Assembly: GCA_018881555.1 (NCBI GenBank)
Contig: JACAXG010000032.1
Coordinates: 2,740,837-2,804,836, forward strand
Reading direction: 5' to 3'
DNA length: 64,000 bases
Source: Amblyornis subalaris
Taxonomy: Eukaryota; Chordata; Aves; Passeriformes; Ptilonorhynchidae
In this document: positions 36,731 through 47,668 of the stretch, one piece after another
Numbering within the stretch: the first letter of the stretch is position 1
Layout: every line of letters begins with the position of its first letter
Position numbers and translations under genes: made by a program
Notes under the pieces: model-generated
Told to the model about the DNA's origin: nothing
Databases searched by the model: none
What the model saw: only the letters and a program-made list of their open reading frames with translations

Positions 36731-39700
36731 CATTCTATGTCTTCTTCTCTCAATCCATGAGTTTTACCTTCTTTTTGGATTCTCCTCATTTCACAAGAGC
36801 AGGGGTGTGAGTGAGCAAGTGTGTGGTACTCAGTTGCTGGCTGGGGCTAAACCACGACTTTCTAAAAAGGGATGCTCTCATTTAATTCCTTGGAAGAAAG
36901 TATGTAGTGCAAAAACCCAGAGAATCAAACTTAAGATTGTAGTTTGTTAGTGGGAGATATATATATGCTGCTGTAGCCAATGTCTTCTAGTATAGCAAAT
37001 GTAGTAGACATAAATAATGAGATACAAGGTCAGTTCATGTGGGTGGTGAGCCACACTAGGATGGCTACACAGCATAGAAACAGTCCACATAAATATAGGT
37101 AATTCTATACACTGCATTACAACAATATGGATTTAGGTATTATGAAAGATCTCTGCAAACTTTTCCAGTGAAGGTGGAAAACATGTCTTTCACTCTGAGA
37201 TCTCCTCATGGCATCATCAGCTTTACTTCTAGCAAGTCCTGCCACTGTAACTTTCAGAGCAGTCATTGAAATTCTGGCACTTCTGCAGAAATGATGGTCA
37301 ATCTTCTGGGTTGTTGCACAGAGTTACAATTTAGTAAACCAGATGGAGCGACTACTCTGTGAAGCTGTGTTAGTTCTGTCATGCCAGTCCAGGCTACCTT
37401 TTATTCTTTCACCTGCATTTCAAATAAGGCAATAATTGCTTACTTTTCTTCTCTAATAAAGGATAAAAATAAATATATCTTTTAAATAGAGATGTTTTAG
37501 CTATTCCTGACATTTTCCTGATCAAGCAAAAATAAGTATAACTCAAGAGCTTTCTAGAGAATATATGTCATATTTTGGAACACTTATTTGGTCTGTGTAG
37601 AAGTCATGGGTTTTTTTGAATGAGAGTTTATATCATAGAAATATGTGATACTTCATCCACTGTAACATTATGCTGGGTAAAGAAGAAGTTCCTAAAACTT
37701 CCATCTTCATATGTGTAGCAGTAATTGCCATCTCTTTCTTTGTCTCCTTTCTAGACTGTAAGTGTAACTGAGCAGTTTCACTAAACTGGGAGGAAAATGA
37801 TTAAAAATCTCTCCATTCTGCATAGGCTGTCAAAACAGTCTGTCAGGAGAAATACATCGTTCACATCACACAGAGACTGAAAACCCTAAGAGAGACTGGA
37901 ATTCATGTCTAGGTTCCCAGACGGAGCTGGGCAAAGAAGAGCAGTCTAGGCTCTCATGAGTGTTGAAAAATGACCTTACTAAATCTCACCTGTACTGTTA
38001 CTCCAGCGTAAGAAAAAGACGAGTCTGAGAAAGACATAAAAAGACAAAGGATGCTGGACAGGGACTTCTACGAAACCATGCCTCCTCAAGAATTTGTATT
38101 GGACCTAGTCTTCACTTATGTAACTCTAGAACAGCAGAACCTGCTAAGTTCGGGGAGCTGTGAGGACTAAATACAACTACCTAGAACTGATGTCTCAATC
38201 TTCTTATCAAAAGGTTTACCTGGAAAAATAGCAATGAAAAAGAGATGAGCAGCTCATGTATATTCGTCACAATTAAAAAATGTTTGAATTACAGGAGACA
38301 TAAAATTGGGGTATTCTAATCAAAGCTACAAAGCGGAGAAGGAAGAAAATAATGGGTTATTTTTAGCTATTCCCATTACTAAAATTTGCATTTGAAATTG
38401 CAGAAGGGGCAGTCAAGAGGTTGTCTTTTTAAGACTTTCCCAGACACGACAGGCTACAGCAAATGGATGGATGACTCATATGCCTTCATATGACACCCAT
38501 TATTTTATACATAATGTTTGTCCTCCAAGGTGATTTTATTTTTCATTTTATTAATCCTTATTAATATTAAAGAGAGAATAGTAAAATACTTTCTTTTTTT
38601 TTCCTGGAATGTATAAATGCTATAGCTAATCATTTCCCCACAATTATCATAAAACAGCAGTGACATTTTCAGCTCTTCAAAATTATGCAAATTATTGAGT
38701 GGGTAAGTACAGTAGCTCTTTTCTCTATTAGAGCACTGCTGTTTAAAGTGGTATTGCATGTCAAGGAGNGCAAGGTGTGAGTAGTTTGATTAGAATTATC
38801 CACCCTCCACCAGCATCTCTCTCTGCTTCACGCAACTACAAGGTGCAGACACCCACTGTCCTTTATTAAATCACATTTGCATTTGCAAATTCATTGAGAT
38901 GGGCTTAAAAAAGATAAGCACCCAAAGGAAAGTGGGCAATCCAGACCTGCATTGTTTTTTATTCCACAGCGCCATCATTCAGTGTACGAGTAGGGAACCT
39001 CAACACTTCTTTGTATAAGGAAAGAAATAAAAAGAGGAGATGAAGATTTGCATTACTAAATCTAGACTGAATTTTGAACCCTTCATTTTGTTCTTGATAA
39101 GCCAAACTCTTTCTCTTCTTGTAAGGTTATATGGTTATGGAGTTACTCAGCAGAGGGGTGATAGAACTGAACGACAAAACTAGAAAGTAGATCACAGTCT
39201 TTTTCTGTTCAGTTCAGCTTTGGAATAGTGGAAATTTATTTCTATTCACCTGNAGATCAGTTTCAAACATCACTGAAAAAAAGCACTTCCATTCTTTTCC
39301 AGCATAGCAGTCTGAATGTAGTAGTTCTTACCCAATTCCCCAAAGAGGCACTAACTTCCTGCCTTTTCCTTCTGTGGTGTCTTAGTTACCCCAGTCTATG
39401 AACACCACAGCAAAGCTGCCGCTCTAGACTGTTCCACGTCATCCCAGTAATGCTCACCCCACTTGGACTCTCCCATCTGTTTTCTGGAGTGTTTGTGTGT
39501 GTTTGTTTGTTCTCAAACCATCTGCTGTCTCGTACCTTCCTCTTCAGCTCCAGCCCTGGAGGAACAGTCTAACTCTCGAGCTCACAGCATAGCATTGGTG
39601 TTCCAGGCAGTTGTGTGGAACCTGGTGCTCAAAGCCCTGCATGGACTGGTGTCCCCACAGCAGAGAGTGCTGCTTCCTTCAGAGGAGAAGTGGTGCTGGC

Positions 39701-40512
39701 ATGAGGTTGTGCCGTAGGGAACAAGCTCTGCTCATTAGCAGCAGTCTTTGGCTCAAGCCAAAGGAGGATGTCTCCCTGGCATTCACTATGCAGCACAAAC
39801 ATACCTTTAAATTGCATATTATCAGAGATGGCATTTCTATGTCAATTTGTTTGTAGGATCCAGTACTATTGGTCCACTCAAGAGACTTTTTAGGTGCCTA
39901 TAAGTCTACATGCAATTAACAGCATGAAACCAAAGGAAGTCAAACATGAAAGAAGTCGGTTTTTCATTTTTTAAAAGCTAATTTTTTTTCATGTCCTTCT
40001 GAGCCAGGTAAGTGGAAACATCACTCCCCTGAACAATCTACACGTGAAGGCTGTTAACATTACTCAGTGCACATTGCTACTCTCTCTTTCAGTGTTTCAT
40101 TGAGATATCTAATTCTAATAGCTAAACGGTCTAATTCCCTTTCTAACACTTAGACAGAGGGGTTTTTTTACATTTTTTTAAATAGAAGAAATAAAGCCAA
40201 CTATATCCTTATCTCCTGTTTTCAATTTAGCTTCAGAAATTAAAATTTTTACCATATAATTGAACCAAAATTATCTGACTCTCCAGTGCTTTTCATTCTG
40301 TATACCCATGCTGCAAATAGAAATTCAAGGCTATGATCAAGTACAAATCACCTATTGTCAGTGAACAGAGCATTATGAAACATAGAAGTATTTCCTCCAC
40401 TTTAACTGTTTTTTCAAATGGTTTCATGGTCACAATGGACATCTATGAAGTCTGTTTAAACAAAGTAGTGCTGTAGTATTCTCTTCCAGTTCTTTGTCAA
40501 TCTCAAACACGA
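36731..40512. other. Gene-free stretch; one exon-like patch
   Basis: AT-rich sequence without recognised transposons. At 39548-39717 a GC-richer plus frame runs to a TAG stop after an acceptor-like TCGTACCTTCCTCTTCAG; it is part of an 84-codon open frame (39463-39717). The protein is not recognised. Short TG-rich sequence precedes it (about 39489-39510). Confidence 0.4.
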
Positions 40513-41113
40513 GTACAGGCTGGGCAGTGAATGGGTTGAGAGCAGATCTGAAGAGAAGGACTTGGGGATGTTGGTTGATGAGAAACTGATCATGCCCTGG
40601 CAATGTGTGCTTGCAGCCCAGAAACAAACCTGGGCTGCATCAAAAGCAGATTGTGGGAGGTGATTCTGCCCCTTTGCTCTCATGAGACTCTGCCTGGAGT
40701 CCTACATCCATCCTTGGGATCCCCAGCGTAAGTGGAACCTAGGCCTGCTGGAGTGAGTCTAGAGGAGGACAAGAAGATCCAGAGAGACCTTATAGCACGT
40801 TAAGGGAGTATAAGAGAGCTGGAAAAGGACTTTTTACCAGAGTCTGTAGCGTTAGGGCAAGGAGCAATGGCTACAAACTGATAGAGGGTAGATTTAGATT
40901 GGACGTAAATAAGAAATTCTTTACTGTGAGGGTGATGAGGCACTAACACAGGTTGCCCAAAGAAGAGGATGTCCCATTCCTGGAAGTGTTCAAGGCCAGG
41001 TTGGATGGGGCCCTGAGCAACCTGGTCTAGTGGAAGGTGTCCCCGCCCACGGCAGGGGGCTGGAACTGGATGATCTTTATGGCCACTTCCAACGGAAGCC
41101 TTTCTATGATTCA
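40513..41113 (+). repeat. CR1 LINE fragment, about 600 bp
   Basis: This is one of the two longest recent CR1 pieces. It begins in the end of ORF2 (ACAGGCTGGGCAGTGAATGG, GTTGGTTGATGAGAAACTGA), continues through the block with CTTTACTGTGAGGGTGATGA and GGAAGTGTTCAAGGCCAGGT, and ends in TTTCTATGATTCATG. A gap near 40630-40690 and near 40780-40800, relative to the family as I know it, suggests internal deletions. ORFs on either strand are repeat-derived and broken. Confidence 0.92.
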
Positions 41114-41554
41114 TGTGAGCAGGATACAAACTATAACATAAAAGCTCTTCCTATGTATGGAAAAGCACTGGTTCATTCAAGAAAAATAAATACAAAGAGA
41201 AAATTATTTTGCACAATTTTATAGAAACATTCAGTATGCTTGAAGAGTCTTCAGTTTTCTTTCTTCCATGTTGAAAATTAAATTCTGCAATAGAAGTCCC
41301 AGGCTAAACATGTATTATATTCTTAAATGAGATTATAAGGTGCCTTATTTGCATCTTCTTTTGTGTGCCCTGTGTTATCCCAGTAATTTCCTGAAATAGT
41401 TGATCTCTGCCTTGCAGCCAGCTCCTGGCCTCCCCACCTCCAAACCCTTGGCTGCAGAACTTTAATTCAATAGTGAGATACAAAGGCAACATACAGTAGC
41501 ATCTGAAATCCACAAAAGAGCATCAAGGCAAGTTTTGGTAAGCGAATGAAACAG

Positions 41555-41920
41555 TGTCAGGGATCAGACACCAGGAAACTCAGTCATCCATATTGTTAAT
41601 TTATTAAACAGCTCTTGGCATGCTTTTGTCTAGGTCTGGGCTAACAATCTCCCAAGGAGTTCCCAGGGGTGCTCAGGGGGTCAGAACCAAGCAAGGGCAA
41701 TCCCCATTAGACAGCTGAGACACAGTCTCCTAGTTTGGGAAGATGAGTGTTTAGTAGGATAGATGAGACTAGATGGTGTCAGTTGGCCTCAGGGTCAAAA
41801 TAGTGTTGCCCTCACTATTCAGTTTATTGGTAGAGATGCTGCCTCAGGCTCCTGTCTATTTTCAGAGACAGAAATACATTCTGTCCAGGCTTGTCTTTTC
41901 CCTATCATAAGGACACAACA
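41555..41920 (-). mobile_element. LTR-like segment (weak)
   Basis: On the minus strand the segment starts TGTTGTGTCC and ends GATCCCTGACA, as LTRs start TG and end CA. It contains two AATAAA motifs, one about 45 bp from the 3' end inside AATAAATTAACAATATGG. The final 45 bp read like the short U5 of avian LTRs. No convincing target-site duplication was found; a 4-bp ACAG repeat at 41551-41554 and 41983-41986 would fit only if the element extends to 41982. It could be an old solo LTR of uncertain class or unrelated sequence. Confidence 0.3.
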
Positions 41921-44900
41921 CTGCTGTTGATGACATTTGTGTTATATGTGAAATTGGCAGGATGTAAACAAATAGGAAAACAACAGAAGGTATTGTCCAG
42001 GCTCCATCACTTGAACAGCTGGTTCAAAACAAAAATTGTGCTGTGAATAAAGAACTTTTGAAACTGGTGATATAGAAGCTTGCCTACCCCTTGTAGACTG
42101 TTCTTTGAGCCCCATGCAAGTAAAACTGTCATGTTTCGAACAACAAAAAGAAAAAAAGTACCTTTTTTTCCTTCCCTCCAGTCTCCATCCACAGGGGTAT
42201 GCATTCCATGTAGCAGGACACGCATGAGATGCTTGTGCTTTCACCACACCCTGGTGCTGCATCTCTCTATGTCCATTGCTTGTGCTGGAGGCAAAGTTAC
42301 AGCCACTCTCTGTGTAGGCACCACGAAAGATAAAAAAGAAAAGTAGTGCTGTTGCTAATACCAGTCATACTTTAAGACACCTTGATACAAGTACAAAGCT
42401 CTTCAGTGTATGGAGGGAGAATAAAAAAGACCTGAGAATGAATCTGTCAGAAAACATGGAGCTGAGGGAGAAATGTTCAAGAAAAAGTTAAGACACAAAC
42501 CCCACNCCTTTAGAGAACAGTAGGTACCTTGAGGGGCAGGAGGGGGTGGGGACTGCTAGGAATATACTCTATGCTTAAGCAAAAGGCTATAATTGTTCTT
42601 TGGTGCCTTATAACAAAAGCATTTATTCCAGAAATATGCTGGTTCAGATAGTTTCTGAAATAATTTAATTTTTCATAACTACTTAGCAATATGCAGAAAT
42701 ACTCTCACACATTTAATTTCTCTTTTGGGGCTGATATTTTCTGGAATTTATATTTTAAGTTCTCAGTTTGAAAGATAGTTGTGTTCTCTTCAGGAAAGCA
42801 GGGTCCATAGCACTTGGATTTTAACTCAGATTCAAGCACACAAAATTTGACTGCACATTAGCCATGCTCTGGAATTTTCTTGCATCTTGCACACGCACGT
42901 GTGCAGCCATGCCAATTTGGAAATAAACCTACTTAATTCTTAGAGTGAACCTGAAGGTGCACCTGCACTAGAAAGTCAAACACTCTCAAAGTACATGGAA
43001 GAGCACTTGCATGTGGTCGCCCATCTGTGAAATCAGAAGGAATCAGGTAGCTTTGATCCAGGTGTATAACAGCACTTTCAGAGAGCAGACTCTGGGACAT
43101 CACTCTACCTCTTTATGTTAAAAGTAATGTTCTGTCTCTCAGCTCTTACTTGGTGGCCCAAGAGCTCTGCCAAACATGGGAGATATGGCTGAACTGAGAG
43201 GGACCCTCACTCCTTAGGCAGAAGGTGACAGGTTGAGTAATCAATGGGCAATGCTAATATCCTTTAATTTTTCAAGAGAAAAAAAAAGCTCCTTCCTGTA
43301 GGAGCTATGCGTAGAAGGTAGGTCACATGACTTGTTATTTACCTGAACTGTGAGAAAAAAACTGTGCTTAATTTAAGCAGAGTGGATCATGCTGTAGCTC
43401 TCTTCACTGAATTTATTGGGAATGCATATTCCCACTGATGTTGAAGCTGAAGCACCACCATATCTAGGTGCCTGGGTTACACACACTGCAAGGCTCTCCA
43501 CTCACTGCAGACCATATGGAAAAAGTCAATTTCTTTGGAACTATGTTCTTTTGAACTAGCTCTTCTCTTAAACCTGCTGATGTTATGATGGAAACTTGAA
43601 AGCTAANCCTCCCTTTTTGCTTCCAAAAGAACAGAAAGAAAAAGAAGTACTTCACCAGGTCACTTTTTTCACTAAATTCCGTTAGTCAATTTTAGTTTCT
43701 GTCTGTCAGAAGCACATAAACTTCATGAACCTAAAAGTAGAAAAACCAGAAACTCCATTCCAGATTTTTCTGAAATGTTTATATTTTAAAAGTTCAGTGC
43801 TACCCTGAACGGTCTTTCATTTAATTCACTTTTGACTGAGATGCTATTTTATTANTTTTTTTTAAATCAAATTCTCCCCAGACTCAGTGAGTTAGAGACT
43901 GAAATGTGAAATCTTTGGAGAAAAATGNTTAAAATAAGAAGAAATGTAAGGAAATGTTAGTATCATTTTCTGCAACTCAGGTTTGCTTTGCTGACTTTTC
44001 CTCCACCCCGAGTTCTTTAAACACGAGGAGACTAAAGTATTTGTCTGAAAATATAGTATTACCTTGATAAAATTCCTGGGATTTTTCTTCTTTCTTGTGA
44101 CGTGCTAAACCCATAGCCGTGTTCAGATATGTCATCATTGGTCAAAATTCTTCATGGCTTTTCAAACAGTTGCAGCCTCTTGTGCAGACGTTTGCCTCTG
44201 TAATGTGGACATGAAACAGTGCTCACCCGAAGTCATGTCCCAGACCAGCACGGTGACACTAACAGCAACCCAACATGGAAAGCCAAGGAGAGGTAAGGTT
44301 TTTTCTTCCTAATGATGGAATGAAAAGTAATCTTACTCATGCTACCATTGTGCCATTAGAACTCAGTGGGCTTCAGTGGAAATCCTCCTGAATTGCTTCA
44401 GACAGATTAAACTTAACTCTCTAAACTTATCCAGCAATGTTAAAGCACCTTGAGAACATTAGTTAAGCTCCAGAATCTCTCCTTCCACAGTTTCCCAAGT
44501 GGAAAATAAATTAATATGGTTTATGGACATTTAAATCATCACCCAGGAGGATTCCCCAAATTTGNGCAAAATCATATGGCAAATCACCATTTTGATCAGA
44601 TACAGAACTGAATGTCCCACTGTTCTCTTGGGCTCTGGTATTAGACATTTTATTCTCTTTTAGAACAATAGATTTAAACTCTTACAGNTTATTACTTTTA
44701 TCTTAAACTCTCTCTTACCTCAAATGGCTGCTGAGTTCTCAGTTGGGCCATTTAACATAAGTGCCTGCTCTAGTTATTCAGTCCATTAAAACAGAAATCA
44801 GACTACATTACCCAGAACACACTTAAACCTCTCGCAGCCCTGCTCAGTCACAGAGGCAGCCTGCCAATAAATGTGCTCTCTACAGTGCTCCCTACTAAAA

Positions 44901-46404
44901 TCATCTGGGAGTTCCATGTTAAAATATCGGATACATATGTTTATACAAACCCAACAGCCAATATCAGAATTATCAGGTAATTTAGTTAGACAAGCAATTG
45001 CTTATGCATGTTGAGTTGGATATTTCATTACCCANGGCTAATTCCTGGAATGCTGTTAGTAGGCTTCTTAACTTCTTTCTCTGTCCTCATAGTCCTCTGC
45101 TTTAAAAACATAGACATTCTTTGGTTGTAGGACATCTTTGCTATTTGAACTAATCTGGCCATGGGAAGCACAGGATGTTTAGAGTGTGTGGTTCTTGGAC
45201 ACATGGAGACAGTTAATCCAAACATGAGCAAGGCAAGAAATTCCCTAAACGAGCAAATACGAGCAAAAAAGACAAATAATAAAATAAAAAGCCCTAATGC
45301 CTGCTTTACCAAATTCCTAAGAAGCTAGTTTGCTTTTTATCAATGCCATCACTGGAGAAAGTTCGGAGCTGTGAGAGGAGAGAAGTGCTGCTGGGAAAAA
45401 ATGTGTTTAAAATTACATAGGTGGCTCCTCAAGGCAAGGTCGCAGTTCTACTTTCCCTGTAGAGGCAGTGGAANCAGCAAAACTGATTCTGAAGTATTCT
45501 TCCCCATCTCTTCCTTCCAACACTTTTGCTTCACGTTCTGCCATGGCACAAACATGACTCAGATCCAGGTCTTTGCCTCGAGAGCGGCAAAATGAAGATT
45601 TGCTGTGTTGCTTGAACTGACTCTAAGCACACACCTTTGCTTAGAGTAAATCCAGGAGCCAGTCAGGGAGCACATTTGAATTAGTAGTCCACAGTCCTGC
45701 AGATATTTGAATGCCCTGAACNCTCATATGCAGAACGTGTGCCTTTGCAAGACCTGAGCTCTATAAGAATAAACATAATCAAATTCAGACATTTGCTTGC
45801 CAATTACTGGCAGATTTGCACCATTTATGGTCAGTCCATTATTACACAGCTCTACAAATTGAATTTGTTACAGAAAATGTTAAGAAGGAAGGATCTTTGG
45901 CTTCAATTTATCCAGAACAAATGAGCAAATGGAAAAAATCAAATTTGAATTTGTAGCTACAAGGCTATTTAGACAAATGTTAGGCTATACTGCCCTATCT
46001 GTGGAGCAAAACATGATCCAAACGATCTCAATGCATTGAGATTTTATAATTTGATGATAACATCTAGCACTGTGGCAGCACAAGCAATCTGGTGCTAAGG
46101 ACATTCCTGAATTTTGGTTAAAGGCNTTTATTTATTATTATTGTTCAAATATCTTTGTTGGTTTAAATTGCACATTTATGGTGTAAAAATGAAACAAACT
46201 GTCCTAAATGGGAGGAAAGATGCCTGTGGTAAAACTGATTTGCCAATTGCCTTGATTACTGTAGAAATGTTCAGCAGTTTTTCCTCCTCAGGGAGATTTT
46301 ATCTCGAAAAACTATGTCAACAGACAGACACACACATACAAGTTAATCTCTATTTTATAATAGATCGGATTTAAAAATGCCCAGTGAAAAATGTGGTATT
46401 TGCA
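41921..46404. other. Gene-free stretch; one exon-like segment
   Basis: AT-rich DNA with rising density of single-base Ns. Apart from the segment at 44154-44292, ORFs are chance-length. A minus frame at 45028-45312 (94 aa) starts with a hydrophobic stretch but has no recognised family and carries an N. No transposon was recognised before the LTR at 46410. Confidence 0.45.
44154..44292 (+). other. Exon-like ATG segment with splice donor (unrecognised)
   Basis: An ATG in good context (TTCATGG) opens a frame that reaches a donor, AGAG|GTAAGG, at 44292/44293 after 46 codons plus one base. Without splicing the frame stops six codons later. The peptide has four cysteines in its first half (for example SCADVCLCNVDMKQC) and a Ser/Thr-rich second half. 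No signal peptide or known domain is visible, and I found no downstream partner exon. This could be a first coding exon or chance. Confidence 0.15.
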
Positions 46405-46409
46405 CTACA
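46405..46409. repeat. Target-site duplication, left copy
   Basis: CTACA directly before the LTR; the same five bases follow it at 47488-47492. A 5-bp duplication fits ERVL-type (class III) integration. Confidence 0.85.
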
Positions 46410-46594
46410 TGTGGTGAGTTGTCTCTGTCTGAATGCCTGGTACCCACCAAAGCTGTTTTATCACTCCCCTCTGCAACTGAGCAGGGGAGAGAAAATATGA
46501 CAAAGAGTTCATGGGTTGAGATAAGGACCAGGAAAGATCACTCACTGATTACCATCGCAGGCAAAACAGATGTGACTTGGGAAAATTAATTGAA

Positions 46595-46600
46595 TTTATT
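46595..46600 (-). other. LTR polyadenylation signal
   Basis: TTTATT on plus, so AATAAA on the LTR's coding strand (GGCAATAAATTC), about 185 bp before the LTR's 3' end. Plausible position; use not shown. Confidence 0.45.
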
Positions 46601-47299
46601 GCCAATCAAAATTGGAGGAGGATAATGAGAAGTAAAACAAATCTTAAAAACACCTTGCCCCCACTCCTCCCTCCTTTCAGGGCTCTACCTCATCCTCCAG
46701 TGGCACAGGGAGATGGGGATGGGGTTTACAGTCGGTTCATCACGTGTTGTTCCTGTCGCTACTCAGGGAAAGGAGTCCTTCACCTGCTCCCATGTGGGGT
46801 CCCTCCCAAGTTCTCCATGAACTTCTCCAGTGTGTGTTCTTCTCATGGGCTACAGTTCTTCATGAACTGCTCCAGCATGGGCTCCTTTCCAGAGGGTGCG
46901 GTTCTTCAAGAACCACTTGCTCCAGCGTGGGTCCCCCACATGATCCCAAGTCCTGGCAGGAAACCTGCTCCAGTTTGGGCTCCTCTCTCCACTGGTCTGA
47001 AAGTCCCTGCCATGGGGTCACAACCTCCTTTGGGCATCCACCTGCTGCAGTGGGGGGCTCCTCCATGGACTGCAGGTGGATCTCTGCTCCCCTGTGCCCT
47101 TCGTGTGCTGCAGGAGCACAGCTGCCTCACCATGGGCTGCNCCATGGACCGCAGGGGAATCTCTGCTGCAGCACCTGGAGCACCTCCTGCCTCTCCTTCT
47201 GCACTGATCTTGGCATCTGCAGAGGTATTCCTCTCACACATTCTCACTCCTCTCTTCTCTGAGTGAAATTACGACAGCACAATAACTTTTTTTGCCTTC

Positions 47300-47306
47300 T
47301 TAAATA
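47300..47306 (-). promoter_or_regulatory. LTR TATA-like box
   Basis: TATTTAA on the minus strand about 180 bp into the LTR, followed by GAAGGCAAAAAAAG. The same arrangement is a recognisable part of this avian LTR type. Whether it is still active is unknown. Confidence 0.45.
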
Positions 47307-47487
47307 TGTTATCAGGGAGGTGTTACTGCCATCACTGATTGGCCCAGCCTTGGCCAGCAGTGGGTTCATCTTGGAGGCACCTGGCACTGGCTCTGCGGGA
47401 CATGGGGGAAGCTTCTGGCAGCTGCTCACAGAAGACACTCCTGTAGCCAGCCCCGCTACCAAATCCTGGCCATGCAAACCCAGTACA

Positions 47488-47492
47488 CTACA
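47488..47492. repeat. Target-site duplication, right copy
   Basis: CTACA directly after the LTR, identical to 46405-46409. Confidence 0.85.
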
Positions 47493-47544
47493 GCACACAC
47501 AAGGAATTTAGTTAGTGGGAGAGGATGTAACTTTGAAATAATTT

Positions 47545-47668
47545 CCACTCTCTAGACTAAACAGTCCCACCTCTTACAGTCTTGCCTCCCTTGAGAGATG
47601 CTCCAGGCCTGTTAGTTATCTTCATGGCCCTTTGTTGGACTATCTCCCATAGTTCCATATCTCTGCAT
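47545..47668 (-). repeat. CR1 LINE fragment (internal part)
   Basis: On plus the sequence reads as reversed CR1: CTAGACTAAACAGTCCCACC, GAGAGATGCTCCAGGCCTGT, CATGGCCCTTTGTTGGACTA. This corresponds to the end-of-ORF2 region, and the 3' tail is absent. It lies 50 bp beyond the ERVL LTR. It is more diverged than the copy at 40513-41113. Confidence 0.8.

Larger units (their letters stand above)
46410..47487 (-). mobile_element. Solo LTR of an ERVL-type endogenous retrovirus
   Basis: A 1078-bp unit starting TGTACTGGGTTTGC and ending CAACTCACCACA on the minus strand, with perfect 5-bp duplications (CTACA) on both sides. The sequence follows the pattern of avian ERVL LTRs as I know them: GCTTCCCCCATGTC near the 5' end, a TATTTAAGAAGG box at about 47300, a GC-rich middle of degenerate CCATGG/CTGCAG-rich units (about 46780-47220), an AATAAA (46595-46600 on plus), and a terminal block containing CTTTGGTGGGTACCAGGCA. 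No internal viral sequence is present, so it is a solo LTR. The intact duplication and full length suggest fairly recent integration compared with the ancient LINE at 11-13 kb. The long antisense ORFs here (229 and 172 aa) are not genes. Confidence 0.88.

Noticed and set aside
40430..41129. Several ORFs on both strands
   Set aside because: They fall in CR1 sequence and are remnants or antisense shadows of the LINE.
45028..45312. 94-codon minus ORF with a hydrophobic start
   Set aside because: Composition is that of translated AT-rich DNA, it contains an N, and no family is recognised.
46577..47266. 229-codon plus ORF, the longest in the window
   Set aside because: It lies wholly inside the ERVL LTR and is antisense to it. 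Its length comes from the GC-rich, stop-poor repeat core of the LTR.
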